Origin: Spisula solida
Lineage: Eukaryota > Mollusca > Bivalvia > Venerida > Mactridae
Direction of reading: 5' to 3'
DNA length: 64,000 nucleotides
Assembly: GCA_947247005.1 (NCBI GenBank)
Contig: OX365947.1
Location: 5,036,530-5,100,529 of the forward strand
The notes under the pieces were generated by a model that saw only the letters and a list, made by a program, of their open reading frames with translations, was not told where the DNA came from and searched no databases. Below, piece after piece: positions 22,132 to 33,947 of this stretch. The position numbers and the translations under genes were made by a program. How positions within the stretch are numbered: position 1 is the stretch's first letter; every line of letters begins with the position of its first letter.

Positions 22132-23106
22132 CGAGGGATGATCCATATATAACGAGAAAATGCGTATAATTTTGTTATGACCTGTTAGATTTTACTCAAA
22201 CTTTAGCTGGAAGTAAAAACATACATTAGCAATGTTTCCCTTAATTTCCATGATTACAGCGACGCAATGCTAAAATATATGGTTGCTAAGGTAACCCTTA
22301 ATACGCCAAGGCGGGGCATTTTTCACCATTTTCGCGCAAATTCAAACCCTTACAATTTCCATGTAAACAACAGCAATTTGATAACAATTGGTACTTATGG
22401 TCACATAAAAATCGCCTAACTAATGATGACGTCATACACGGATTATGTTGTCATTCGTTACGTCACGAACGTGTTATCGTTCCGTGATAGCTAACATTAC
22501 CGACGACAAAACAGTTTCAATAAAATATTTAATTTTGAAGAAAAAAAGTTATAATAAAATTGTGCACGGTATTCATAAATCATTTCGTAATCATGTCATG
22601 TCAAAAGATTCGATTTGTGAACATAATAACGTATTTAAAATGGACTGGGAAGAGACTAGAAATCTAACGCAAAGTATACGTGACGTCACGTCACGTCAGA
22701 ACTACGCACGAAAAGGTTGGATGTTTGTTTTGAAATTCCTACGAATGACTATCGTGAGAATTTTTTCAACTTTGTATGGCATTGGCGAAGACGTATAAAT
22801 ACTAAAGGATGATTATCTGAAAAGTTTTTAAAAATTAATACAGTAAGGCCTAAGGAATGCGATCGTCAAATTGATCAAAGTTAAATTCTGAATAACGTTA
22901 CAAGGTGCAAAAATGACATTGCCCCGCCTACTGATTTCATGGGTCGGCAAAAATGTTCTAAACAATTTATTTTTCGATATATTTGAAAACTATTTCGTAC
23001 GTTTTCTCCTAATACATGTATAAACCACCACATAAAATATTATCAGAAAATACTAAGTAATAAAACAATTATAAGCATTTTCTCGTTATATATGGATCAT
23101 CCCTCG
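22132..23106. mobile_element. Mariner-like non-autonomous element, TA-flanked
   Basis: The termini are CGAGGGATGATCCATATATA and its reverse complement, with TA at both edges (22130-22131, 23107-23108). The inverted repeat spans about 35 bp. CGAGGG ends with TA targets are typical of mariner. A 117-codon frame (22445-22798) lies inside, but I see no transposase DDE/D block, so the element appears non-autonomous. Confidence 0.8.
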
Positions 23107-23239
23107 TAGTATGACAAATGACGTAACGGTGACGGTAACGTTCCCAGAAAAGAAAGTAGTTTGACGTCAACCTGTCTTAATGTGCTATAAATGGTAAAGC
23201 ATTGGCGATGTTAGAATCGAAATAATAAATAGGAGTTGT

Positions 23240-23365
23240 GCTTTGTTGTGTTATAAAATATAGGCACTCGTTTGAATGCGTACATTAAATCACTCGTGCT
23301 ACGCACTCGTGATTTAATTACTACGCATCCAAACACGTGCCTATATTTTATTACGCAACAAAACA
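23240..23365. repeat. Long perfect-looking hairpin
   Basis: AAAATATAGGCACTCG ... TTAAATCACTCGTGC on the left is mirrored by GCACTCGTGATTTAA ... CGTGCCTATATTTTA on the right, with a 3-bp centre. About 125 bp in total; it may be a MITE. Confidence 0.7.
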
Positions 23366-23586
23366 TAGCTACGTATTCATTATTTAATGCTAACTGATGA
23401 GCTATGGAGTTCTATCAGTGAAATAAAACCTACATCAGTCACTGGTTATCACCTACAATGTGACTGATATAAGCTCCGCCCCCTCACAGGGACTACTTTA
23501 ATTTACCAAAATCTCAACACTAAAATGTCTGTAACTTTTTTATAACTGAACGGAAACATGTCATGTGGGAGGTTTTATTCTTAGTT

Positions 23587-24312
23587 AGACCATTTCCTAC
23601 AAGTTGGTGTATGATGTAATGCAAAATTCTCAAAAAAGTCGTTTGCACCTATTCACTATAATCCAAGATGGCGGATTTTGAAGTGAAAAATCAATCGGGA
23701 CACCTCGGACAATCTCTACGAATCATCTCTCGGGTGTAAATAGAACGTCGCCATTTTTTAACGTCTTTCGCCATGACGTCATCATGACAAATTTAGACAG
23801 TGCTTCAATGGATTACATGCCCATCAAGCCAGCGCTGCGTAGCTGCGTTTTATACTCAAGGAGTGTAGCGAAATTGTATTGTTTCATCAATAAGATATCG
23901 TTTGATATTTCCGCTGCTGATAAGTTACGGTCTATTTTCTTGGGCCCATTTTCTTCTGCGTAGGATTTAAGAAAGAATGCTTCCGAATTCATACGCTTGA
24001 TACATCCGAGGTATTTTATCCTGTAAAAATGCCGTACGGACCGTTCCGATTGGTGAAAAATATGAATGGAATAACATATTCATACGTAGCCTAACCACAG
24101 TGGTAATTTGGCATAAATAGTACAATTTTTGACACCAATTTTAGCATTAAATAAACAGAATATTTGTTTGTTTTGATTGAATATGGTTAATATCTCATCT
24201 TGCAGTGATAACATTTTAATATTTTCACTCGCGCTACGCCTTCTTGAAAATATTGAATTTTATCACTACACGATGAGATATAAACCATATTCAATCAAAA
24301 CAAACAAATATC
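23587..24312 (+). repeat. Dispersed repeat interrupted by a 361-bp insertion
   Basis: Its two outer parts together match the reverse complement of 4035-4312. The right part contains a hairpin (about 24160-24310): 'TTGTTTTGATTGAATATGG' and 'CCATATTCAATCAAAACAA' face each other. Confidence 0.75.
23692..24052. mobile_element. 361-bp insertion with 9-bp TSD GTGAAAAAT
   Basis: The element starts CAATCGGGAC and ends GTTCCGATTG, with GTGAAAAAT directly repeated at 23683-23691 and 24053-24061. The empty site exists at 4035-4312. A 9-bp duplication fits Mutator-like elements; 8 bp (hAT) cannot be excluded if the first G is chance. The minus strand holds a conserved open stretch (PKKIDRNLSAAEISND...) shared with 43122-43406. 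Confidence 0.85.
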
Positions 24313-24348
24313 CTCTATTTATTTTCTTAAATAACAAATAGGGAAGCG

Positions 24349-24590
24349 TCAAACCAATCTTCAAAAAAGAGAGATCACAGTGATCCCGCCACTATCTGGC
24401 CCATCTAACTCACCTCTGCCGCGTGCGTTCAAGATGCTGTTTGAGCACATATACTCCACAACCAGACTATGAACCATCTTGGCAAGATACTAGATGATTA
24501 ACAACACGGTTTCCGGAAGATGTCTACTTAGAGCCAGCGGATTCTTGCTCTCAATGACCTAGCTGAATGCCTAGAAGATGGAGAACAGGG
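24349..24590 (+). pseudogene. Degenerate LINE reverse-transcriptase fragment
   Basis: Reading across frameshifts, the + strand shows KPIFKK, then PATIWPI/LTS, a nearby HIYS, and later NDLAECLEDGEQ-like pieces. This matches the conserved order of a CR1/jockey-type reverse transcriptase around 'V.PIFKKGD..NPANYRPISLTS'. Several stops and frameshifts make it a fossil. Neither end of the element is seen; the 24590-24835 dispersed repeat abuts it. Confidence 0.6.
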
Positions 24591-24835
24591 GCATAGCTAG
24601 ATGTATTTGAAGGTGAACGCAAGAAGGCTAGGGGGTTTGGGGGCATGCTCCCCCTGAAAAATTTTGTTCGCTAGAACGACTCTGGTGCGTTCTGGGGAGT
24701 TTTTTGCATCATCTTTAACATTATTTTCACTGATAAAACCAGGTTTTGTGTATAGAGCTTTTTAAAAGTGTTTCTAAGAAATGCTGAAAATACTATTTAA
24801 AGGATAATAATCCCATTACCCCCTTAGAGCTTAGG
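24590..24835. repeat. Dispersed repeat, copy 1 (second at 46299-46534)
   Basis: The phrases GGGGCATGCTCCCCCTGAAA, TCGCTAGAACG and GATAAAACCAGGTTTT, in the same order, recur at 46299-46534. No terminal inverted repeat or coding potential was seen. Confidence 0.8.
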
Positions 24836-25029
24836 CATCAGTTTTTATTTCATTTTTCAATCATTTAATTTTTTCACTTTTTGAGAAGCATGTGTACGCA
24901 GCTGCGTATTCTGCGTACAGGTAGCTACGCGCCTGGAGAACATAATGCCACTTAGGCATCAGAGGAAACCTTCCGTGTGTTGGATTAGTGCACACAAAAG
25001 CACAGGCAATTGTATCATTGATAAAAACT

Positions 25030-25586
25030 AAAAAAAAACATTTTTTATAAAATTTATATTATCTTAGATTTTTTGTTTTGTTTACTCCTTATCAAAGACC
25101 TAAATATACGAAGATTGGAAAAATCTACCAAATCTCGCAATATCTCGCGGCAATCTTCTGAAATCTCGTTTGTATTTAATTCCTTATATCTCCCGGGTTT
25201 TTTTTAAACATAGGAAAAAACTAATACTTTTATGCAATAGATTTATTATTCTGCTTTAGAATGAAACCTAATTTATTGAAATCAGTCAAGAAATAAAACA
25301 TTATACCTCAAAGAGCCAGATCTACTCTCATTTTATAAAATAAGTAACATCATGCAGTAGAAGAAACCTAGCTCATCCGCTGCATGCCATTTTGCATTTT
25401 CTCCCCGTTTTCAATTAAGTGTCAAATCTGTGTGTATTTAGGTCTTTGTTCCTTATTAATGAAAAAAAAACAATTTGCTAGCTCTGCATCTTAGAAAATG
25501 ACGAATTATGAAATAAGACTTTTGATTGATTATTTAAGTTTGGAAATTATGTTGTAGACGGTTTTGTAGCTTAAAATCAGATCTAC
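25030..25586. other. Featureless AT-rich spacer
   Basis: Poly-A/T runs only; no gene or repeat is supported. Confidence 0.45.
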
Positions 25587-25860
25587 GAGGGTCATTCAAT
25601 ATATAATGCAAACTATGAATTATCTCAAGATAATTAAACGAAACTTCGCATAATAAATATTTAAGTCATTTTCGTTTTGTTCAGAAAATTAAAGGACATT
25701 TACGTCGATGACGTCATAAGCTCAAGTCTTTTTTCCGACGTCACTGAATACAACATTGACGCGGTAACATCCAGGCCTGGTAATTAGCAATTGTTATCAA
25801 GCCTGAAAATCAAAGTTTCAAAACCTGAAAGTCCACATTCAGTATAGACACACAATTTTT
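25587..25860. mobile_element. Truncated mariner-like left end
   Basis: ACGAGGGTCATTCAATATAT at 25588-25607 is a typical mariner-type terminus. No matching right end was found downstream. The half copy of MITE family 2 begins at 25864, so the element is probably broken there. Confidence 0.45.
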
Positions 25861-25863
25861 TCA

Positions 25864-26079
25864 AGGTTTCACAGGGTAATCGAAAAAACGGCCAAACTAC
25901 GGAGAGATATACAATATATCGCGGAAACCTTATATTTTTTCCCTTAGCGTGCTCTATATTTCATAGAAATTGGTGAAGAAATAAAATACTTACGCCTATT
26001 TTTCTTCTTCAAGTGGAGGTTTTGTTTACAAAATTCTTCTTTGGACTGTAGTATTTTGTCACGTGGTATTGCTACACTG
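25864..26079. mobile_element. Foldback MITE family 2, right half only
   Basis: It corresponds to 2088-2286 of copy 1, beginning at the central GGTTTCACA...GGTAAT and ending CACGTGGTATTGCTACACTG. The left half is absent. Confidence 0.8.
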
Positions 26080-26268
26080 AAAATGGAGAGAAAAAATTAC
26101 TATAGAAGACAGTAAGTTCAAAAAAAATAAGAAAAGACATCAGAGAGAAATAGAATGCGTATACTGATGTATACGCTGGTTAGACTTTTAAGAGAAGATT
26201 TCAAAGAAGACATAAGAAAAGGAAGGATACTAGGTGGAGAGTTTGTACAAATATATCAAGAGGCAGTA

Positions 26269-26946
26269 TTAAAATCTTTTGCTATTAGATATAAAGGTTT
26301 GCACATGGGTAAAGATGTTCGTGTTGTCTTGTTCAGAAAGGAGTGGGTTACCAAACAGTAGAGTATCTAGATCAACTTTATAGGCATGTAGATTTTGTAA
26401 GAGAGAGTAACGAGACTCAAGGTAAAGTCTGGACTCAAAGAAGTAATGGTAGGAACTTTCTTCCATGCCGTATTGACATAAAGGACTGTCAGAGATATAT
26501 TTTAGGAATAGATGGTGGTTCAGCGAGCTGCATTTGGTACGGAGGCGTGTATGTAGTATCTGTAGTTTTCTGTTACCAACATAGAAAAAGTTTGGAGTGC
26601 GCTTTTTATCTTTATTTAGGTTGTGCTTGAAGCATGATAGGGTCGACGAGTTACGAAGAGTAGGACTTAAATTATTCCATTCTCTGATGACTGAAGGTAG
26701 GAATTAGTTATAGTAGAGAGATGTTCTAGCATAGATACCTCGGATATCATCGGAATTACGTAAGTTGTACCTGGATTCAGCTGTATTATGGATAAGGGAG
26801 GATATTGACATGTTGAATGAATTAAAATAGCAACATCTTAATTTTACCCGTAACATACGTGTGCAAAGGGCCAGAATGGTTGTCAATACTAGCGTTCGGA
26901 GAGGTCCGTCTAAGGATAATTCCTGTATAGGTTGGTCAAAATCCAT
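26269..26946 (-). pseudogene. LINE ORF2 C-terminal fragment with in-frame stop
   Basis: One minus-strand frame runs from 26946 to 26269, interrupted by TAA at 26706-26704. Conserved pieces in order are ESRYNLRNSDDIRG, ARTSLYYN(stop)FLPSVIREWNNL, LQILHTRLRTKCSS, SDSPLCQYGMEESSYHYFFE and FISNSKRF. The copy at 32167-32745 shows the same pieces (QNRYRLRNSDH, QILHTRLRLGCSS, SPLCLCGAIETASHYMLEC). These belong to the C-terminus, with its Cys/His knuckle, of CR1/jockey-type non-LTR retrotransposons. Here the second knuckle Cys (LCLCG) has become Tyr (LCQYG) and the last Cys is lost, so the fragment is dead. It is 5'-truncated as usual for LINEs. Confidence 0.8.
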
Positions 26947-27246
26947 TAATTGGTTTAGAAGGATGTTAAAGTTTAAATAAATGTTGACGGACGTCGTACA
27001 TCGAATTACCTAAAAGCTCACATTGAGCACTTTAACCGAGCTCAGGTGAGCTAACAAAAAGCCTACGACACTTTTAAACGACCTCCGAAATACAAAACTA
27101 ACTTTTAGTCCAAAAAAGGAAGTTTCGGCATAATTATCAACATGGTTTACCTATAACAAACACTAGACTAGTGTATTAAATTTGTACGTCTCTCATTAGC
27201 TCAGATTTGTATTTCGGGGATTGCAGGTCGAATTAAGACAAGCACA

Positions 27247-27435
27247 TTTTACGTCATTGTATTATTTGAAATGACTAATGCCATTTTACGTCATTGTATT
27301 ATTTGAAATGATCAATGTCATTTTACGTCATTGTATTATTTGACATGACCTATGTCATTTTACGTCATTGCATTATTGGAATGACCAATGTCATTTTACG
27401 TCATTGTACTATTTGACATGATGAATGTCACTTAA
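27247..27435. repeat. 37-bp minisatellite
   Basis: About five copies of CATTTTACGTCATTGTATTA plus TTTGAAATGAYCAATGT, with point changes between units. The last unit runs into the segment C/D duplication. Confidence 0.85.
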
Positions 27436-27826
27436 TTAACTGTGAAGAAGGGGTTAAAGATATACATGTTACAACAAAAAGACCAACTTTCTCGTTAACT
27501 TGAAAATCTATGAGCAACACTTTTACATTCATGAAGGCAGGCAATCAGCCGTTTTAATCATTGATTTATTTATCAAAACGTAAACAACATTGGAATCAAT
27601 GTGAAAGTAGACCGCAAAGATGTCGATCCAGATTTTATCCGAAAATAGACGAAATGTTGCGACGTCCTTATGTACTGCAGAATGCAGTGAATCAATGGAA
27701 ACGAAGTAAAAAAGAAAACACAATCTTACCGTTGCTGTAGAAAAATTGCCATTGTATTATTTGACATGATCAATGTCACTTAATTAACTGTGAAGAAGGG
27801 GTTAAATATATACATGTTACAACAAA
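27402..27826. repeat. C-D-C duplication: copy of 21358-21641 between direct repeats
   Basis: C1 (about 27402-27478) and C2 (about 27749-27826) match except for about three bases. Between them, 27481-27748 (D) is a diverged copy of 21358-21641. The architecture is the same as A-B-A at 18365-19539. Confidence 0.85.
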
Positions 27827-28261
27827 ACAATGGTAGTGCATATACTACAGGGTGTCCCCAACAAAAACTGGGGCTGAGGTTAAACATTCGTAGCTTTGTC
27901 TCTTTTATCCATAACACATAGCCAATATGACAAAACATTATGGGATAAACACAGTTCAAAATACCAGCATCATAATTGTGATAATTTAGTTTAACACCCC
28001 GAGTTACCTCCCTTGTTTTCAATCATGTTTCCTTATATTAGCATACAATGAACAAGGATTTCAACGTATTCATAGAGAAAGATTTACATGCTGACCCCAA
28101 ATGACAACTCATGTGTCCCATAGTCAAGGATAATGAATCTGCTACACTAATGTTCACCATGTACAGCAAACAAATTCACTCTAGGGCTCATATCCGAGCT
28201 ATATCTAGGCCACTTGCCCTTAAGTATGAGGTCAAATGTCAGTAAGTTCTAGCGAATGTAT

Positions 28262-28860
28262 TGTAACGAAGTTGTAGTCGTGGGTTGAAACAATGAGAAC
28301 AGTCAGAATTCACTTTCAAAGTTTATTTCGTATATAACACCCAGCATAGTATATGTACAAGCTATAACATATCAGGACCGTTAGTTCTTGGTCCATCGAC
28401 CGTTCTCCTATATAACACTCAACATAGTATACATGTATTTACAAGCTACATTTTTACAACATATCAGGACCGCTAGCTCCTAGTCCTGCGACCGTTCTGA
28501 AATCTGTTGCTACTGGACCCTCTTATATACTCTTCCAAATGACCCTCGTCATTGGTAATTAGCATATGCATTAATGAGCATACATAAAACATGTCAGTAT
28601 ATTGTCAAAATGTTACTAAATATAATAACATAATTACATATCGTGACAATAAAACTTCTTAGCATGCATAGTTTTGTGTATTAAGCACTTTATTGTCATG
28701 CACATCATGCAGCTGTCAACAATTGTTTCATAAGGTGGGTTTCTTAAGTAAACCAATTAATCAACATGACAGGCGACAACTTGTGTGTTATGAAATAACA
28801 CACATCTATTTAACAATCAATTAATAAAAAACAAAATTAAAGCATATTAATTTTGTTACA
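28262..28860 (-). repeat. Left LTR (599 bp)
   Basis: TG...CA ends. It is repeated without visible change at 31307-31905. Confidence 0.93.
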
Positions 28861-29651
28861 TCTCATTTTCGTATTCTTTGATTTTTAAATTTTTCCCTAG
28901 CATGAAGCCACTTGAGTAACAATTTTAACAAAAGGTTATTCTCTTAAGAATTTGAACTTTGTCAAAATAAAAAAAACTATATAGAATGCTTACCAAGACA
29001 AAAGCGCAAAAATCTACTTGAGCGCCATAAATATACATTCTTTGTTTCTTGATCATTATTATCATGTCTCGGACATTTTCCTCCATTTGATAATGTCGCT
29101 TAAGTCTTTTACTTTAATTCCATATATTTTATTTAATGTCACACCCTTTACAGGTCTCAACATAATAACCCTTTAAAGTATATAGTTTATCTATTTAAAC
29201 TATACATAGCAATTTAATTCTTGTAAATTAGTTAACTTAATGCCTGCTATGTAACTTACATAGATACTTACAGTAGCCTGTGGTTCCCATATTTTCAGTT
29301 TGTACCAATTTTCTATACTCCATATTCTCAGACTGCTTTACAAAGTTGTTTACTGAATTTCAACACTTTTGTTCTTGTTTATAATATTTTGGACTGATGC
29401 TCAAATATATTATTTCAAGGTAACTCAATATCTCTTTGACGCCTTGGACTATTAATTTCAAATAACTCATTTAATTGAGTCCGTGAAAAATATCTTAACT
29501 AGGGCACATCAATCATTCTCTACTCACATGGACACAGTTCAGTCCAAAGTACATGTCATTACTACATGTATGATTGACTGACAGTCGTATTCTCACAATA
29601 CACTGTAAGGACACACAATTTACAATCCGTTATAGTTGTAATGTTCGGTCC

Positions 29652-30085
29652 AATACTTTCAAGGTTAATTAATTTCTGCTAAATTGCCAGAATTTTATCT
29701 TTTATCAACCTTTTCAAGTTCCCCTTTTAGGTCGTCCTGTACCTTTACCCACACAATTTTAGATTTACTTAACCCCTGTAAGCAAAATTTGTAAAATTAT
29801 TGATTGGCTATAGTATGTTTGATTGGTTTCTACTCCAAATCATTTCTAACATACAACTACAAACTTCTCCAATACTTTCAAGGTTAATTAATTTCTGCTA
29901 AATTGCCAGAATTTTATCTTTTATCAACCTTTTCAAGTTCCCCTTTTAGGTCGTCCTGTACCTTTACCCACACAATTTTAGATTTACTTAACCCCTGTAA
30001 GCAAAATTTGTAAAATTATTGATTGGCTATAGTATGTTTGATTGGTTTCTACTCCAAATCATTTCTAACATACAACTACAAACTT
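29652..30085. repeat. 217-bp tandem duplication inside the LTR element
   Basis: The segment from CAATACTTTCAAGGTTAATT to ACATACAACTACAAACTT occurs twice in direct succession with no obvious differences, so it is a recent internal duplication. Confidence 0.9.
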
Positions 30086-31306
30086 AAATGAACCATACAC
30101 AGGAAACTAAATACTCCGATATTCATCCTAATATCTTGGCCTACAATGTAGTTATTAATTACTCCCACTGTTTAGTTTTACCTGACGGTTGACCAGTCTC
30201 TGTAGCTGCATTTAGTTTGAATGATAAAATCATTTTTCTGACCTAAAACTTTCTTTACCATTAATATATGTATAATCAGTTTTCATTTAGACATAATTTA
30301 TCAAAGTAATCGAATTAATATACATTGTATTGGGAACCTCGCAATTTAACAAATTTACTCACTGGCAAAGACAGTAGTTGTTTTAATAACAACTTAGGTT
30401 TACGTATATCATAACTAGTCCATGAGTTTAAATTGAAATATATCAGACAATGCTACTGTCAGCGCCGAAACTTCCTATATAATATTGTCATATAAATTGT
30501 CACATAAAATACTCTCATTTCCTCCCAAGTAAATATTTATAGCATTACATTTCTGATAATTCTAGATAATATTTAATAAGCAAATTATGTATTAAATCAG
30601 AAACGTGAGAAAAATGAAATGCTTGAAATCTTGCTAGAAAATAGTGACAATTTGATAATACATCAATGTAACATGTTACCGTAAAAAATATAAATTTGGT
30701 GTCTGGTAGCCTGGTTCGAGGAATCAGAATTGTCTTAAGTTTCCAGGTCCTGAATATTTTTAAAGTTTTTAGTGTCAAATATGCTTCTCCGGCCGAATCA
30801 CTTGTCTTGGCTGCTCGGTATTAAAATTGGTTTTAATGTTGGTCCTAGGTATTGAATATTTATGGCTAGATGGTTCCCAATGGTCCTCGGATCTACGTCG
30901 TCGTCTGGGTATGGCTATATTAAACCAGTGTCCACATTTATACAAAATTGTAGAATCTACGTTGATATACATCTCCGTATAATCCTTTGTCTTCTGGTCG
31001 TTGATTTATGCTCCTTAAAACATTAGTTTATGTCCATGTCTTTAATGTTTTCAACTTTTCAAATTTTTCAAAGTTCCAAATTATATTTCGACATTTCAAT
31101 TTCGATTAAAAGTCCTTTTTAATGCCGGATCGTCTCCATGTCACCTTCTGTAAGCTCTATGCTATCTCGTCTGCGTTTTGATGTTATAACGCTGTGATCC
31201 TGAAATACCAGTACCGATGATCGTAATTGAGTTTGCGTTGTGTCTGCGACGTTTCCCAAGGTTCGTTTTCTAATCCTGGTACTTTTAAGACGCCAATTCA
31301 ACAACG

Positions 31307-31905
31307 TGTAACGAAGTTGTAGTCGTGGGTTGAAACAATGAGAACAGTCAGAATTCACTTTCAAAGTTTATTTCGTATATAACACCCAGCATAGTATATG
31401 TACAAGCTATAACATATCAGGACCGTTAGTTCTTGGTCCATCGACCGTTCTCCTATATAACACTCAACATAGTATACATGTATTTACAAGCTACATTTTT
31501 ACAACATATCAGGACCGCTAGCTCCTAGTCCTGCGACCGTTCTGAAATCTGTTGCTACTGGACCCTCTTATATACTCTTCCAAATGACCCTCGTCATTGG
31601 TAATTAGCATATGCATTAATGAGCATACATAAAACATGTCAGTATATTGTCAAAATGTTACTAAATATAATAACATAATTACATATCGTGACAATAAAAC
31701 TTCTTAGCATGCATAGTTTTGTGTATTAAGCACTTTATTGTCATGCACATCATGCAGCTGTCAACAATTGTTTCATAAGGTGGGTTTCTTAAGTAAACCA
31801 ATTAATCAACATGACAGGCGACAACTTGTGTGTTATGAAATAACACACATCTATTTAACAATCAATTAATAAAAAACAAAATTAAAGCATATTAATTTTG
31901 TTACA
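31307..31905 (-). repeat. Right LTR (599 bp)
   Basis: TG...CA ends and the same length as the left copy. On the inferred orientation this is the 5' LTR. Confidence 0.93.
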
Positions 31906-32166
31906 GTATCCTTTTTTTGCTATTTGTTACTTCTACGAACTTAATTTTTTTGACCATGTGACATTTTTATGTTGTCTAGATCTTCGAAATTTAATGCCTA
32001 CGTATATAGTGACTGTACAGTATTTTTTTTACAAAATACGATTTGTCACGATGCGGACGTACAATGCGTCAATTGTCGAGTGTCTTCTAAGTAGCGACAA
32101 CAAAGCAATCAAATGATGATATCCGCTATGCAAGTAGTTATATATTATCATATCTATGAAAAATAA

Positions 32167-32745
32167 CAATATTTCAACATTGTATTTATTGTTCCAACGG
32201 AAGGATTTACAAGTATTAAAACAAATACCCAAAACCGATACAGATTAAGAAACTCGGACCACCTCCCTTTAATTCCTTCTCGTACTCAGCTGTACAACAA
32301 TTCATTCTTACCGTCTACGATACGCAACTGGAATACTCTATCCAATTCTGTCAGAAATAGCCCCTCACTTCCAAGCTTTAAAGCACGCCTGAATGGGATA
32401 CAGCGTAAACCACCATCACATTATGCTGTTGGGAGCAGACTAGGTCAGATCCTCCATACACGTCTTCGTCTTGGATGTAGCTCGCAAAACAACGACCTCC
32501 ATAGAAAGTCTATAGTTGATTCCCCCCTCTGTTTGTGTGGTGCTATTGAAACTGCTAGTCACTATATGCTAGAGTGTAATTTATATAATACAATCAGAGG
32601 TAATCTCATCTCAAATATACCTTGTCCTCCAACTATAAATAATCTTCTCTATGGCAACGAACACTTAACAACAGAACAAAACAACGCATTATTCTTAAAC
32701 ACACAGCAATTCATACTGGATTCCAAACGTTTTCAGCATGCATAG
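32167..32745 (+). pseudogene. LINE ORF2 C-terminal fragment (5'-truncated)
   Basis: The frame is open from 32167 to the stop at 32743. It contains NRYRLRNSDHLPLIPSRTQL, NNSFLPSTIRNWNTLSNS, QILHTRLRLGCSS, SPLCLCGAIETASHYMLEC (Cys-x-Cys...His...Cys knuckle intact) and ends ILDSKRFQHA. This is the C-terminal region of a CR1/jockey-like reverse transcriptase; the polymerase core is missing. It begins about 260 bp after the LTR element. The 3' UTR probably runs to about 32900. It cannot move on its own. Confidence 0.85.
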
Positions 32746-33693
32746 GACCTGCCCGCCCTCCCTTAACTGCCGCAGATAATGTACTGTTTATTTTCTTTAT
32801 TTTCTTTTTCTTCTCATTCATAAAAATATCGTGTACAAAACTGTACAAGCTAAGACAACAAAAACAGAAATTGATATATAAGATTTATATACTAACTATA
32901 CCATCGTATAAACATAAATTTAGTGCATACTTATATCTAAGGTCATTTTGCCTTTGGTTGTCGCAGAATACACAGCCTCGCGATCTGTGCTTTCATTTCG
33001 CGCACACGATTTATTATGTACTTTTATCTAATGCGAGAGCGCCGACTGTGAGGTTGTGTGGTTTGTGATATCCAAAGGCAAACTGAACTATAGCTTCAAA
33101 CCCGTCATCACTTGATCTTTCCTCTCGTATTAACAAAAACCTTGGAGAGGAATTAATATAAGTTTTCAAAAACTTCTTTTCCAATCCATTAATTATTCCA
33201 TGTTTGTATTATTATATATATGTACTTATATTGAAATAAATACAGTTTAAACCAAAACAAAGAAATCGTGAGTAAAATATCGTTATGTTATTTATTTCAA
33301 CTACAGAAATCCTAGAAAAGATCGCCGAGCAAGGGTTCCAAATAAAGAGCAAGTACAAGTATACGGGATAATAATTAAAAACCTCTCCGTCGATATATGT
33401 TGCAAAAAGCCATAAGAAATGGATAACAACACTGTTACAATAGTCAGATATTTTGTATTATAAATGCCTACCCGTGTGTCAGATAAACTGGTCGGAAACC
33501 TAGAGGTCGTGGTTGTGTGTACACTGGGCACCTTAAAAAATCAAAAAGTCTGTTCAGAAAGAGCGAAGGTATCTCATCTGATTCCGTGTACCACAAAAGT
33601 TCCTATTTCCTCCAAGCCGGCAGCAAAAAAATGGATGCACTAACAACTGTCTTCCTCTTTCCTTCAAGTCGGAGGTCATTGGCCATGCAATCT
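32746..33693. other. LINE 3' UTR and spacer
   Basis: AT-rich. 33146-33188 (GGAATTAATATAAGTT...AAAAACTTCTTTTCC) resembles the tail of the SINE at 49912-50140 and may be a SINE remnant. No genes are supported. Confidence 0.4.
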
Positions 33694-33947
33694 GGCCCCG
33701 ATCTCCCGAAGCATTTCAAGGAGAAATCTCAGCTCCAATTGAGATTTTGCTCGAATAAGAATCTGAGTTGAAGAAAAAGATTAAGTTTCAGCTCTTGAAA
33801 TGTTGCTGATAAAATGCTCTAAACAATGTTTTCGTTTTGGATATACCAATTGCGAGTTTGATCTCGCAAGGAAATTTAATCAAAAGACAATCGAAAAACT
33901 TGAGCTGAGATTTATCTCAAATTGAGATGTTTCGGGAGATCGGGACC
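33694..33947. mobile_element. MITE family 1, copy 3
   Basis: A 254-bp copy with GGCCCCGATCTCCCGAAGCA at the left and TTCGGGAGATCGGGACC at the right. It lies upstream of the leucine-rich-repeat pseudogene. Confidence 0.88.

Larger units (their letters stand above)
28262..31905 (-). mobile_element. Complete non-autonomous LTR retrotransposon with TSD GTAT
   Basis: LTRs of 599 bp at 28262-28860 and 31307-31905 begin TGTAACGAAG and end TTTTGTTACA on the + strand and look identical. GTAT flanks the element (28258-28261, 31906-31909). The 2446-bp interior codes for no recognisable gag or pol, so the element depends on enzymes supplied in trans (LARD-like). Orientation is inferred as minus: a purine-rich GAAAATGAGA abuts the left LTR on the minus strand, while nothing purine-rich precedes the right LTR on the + strand. 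The primer-binding site is unclear; TTGGCGTCTTAA lies 10 bases beyond the right-hand LTR on the minus strand. Apparent LTR identity indicates a recent insertion. Confidence 0.93.

Noticed and set aside
22445..22798. 117-codon frame as a mariner transposase
   Set aside because: No DDE/D catalytic block or helix-turn-helix pattern is visible and it is too short.
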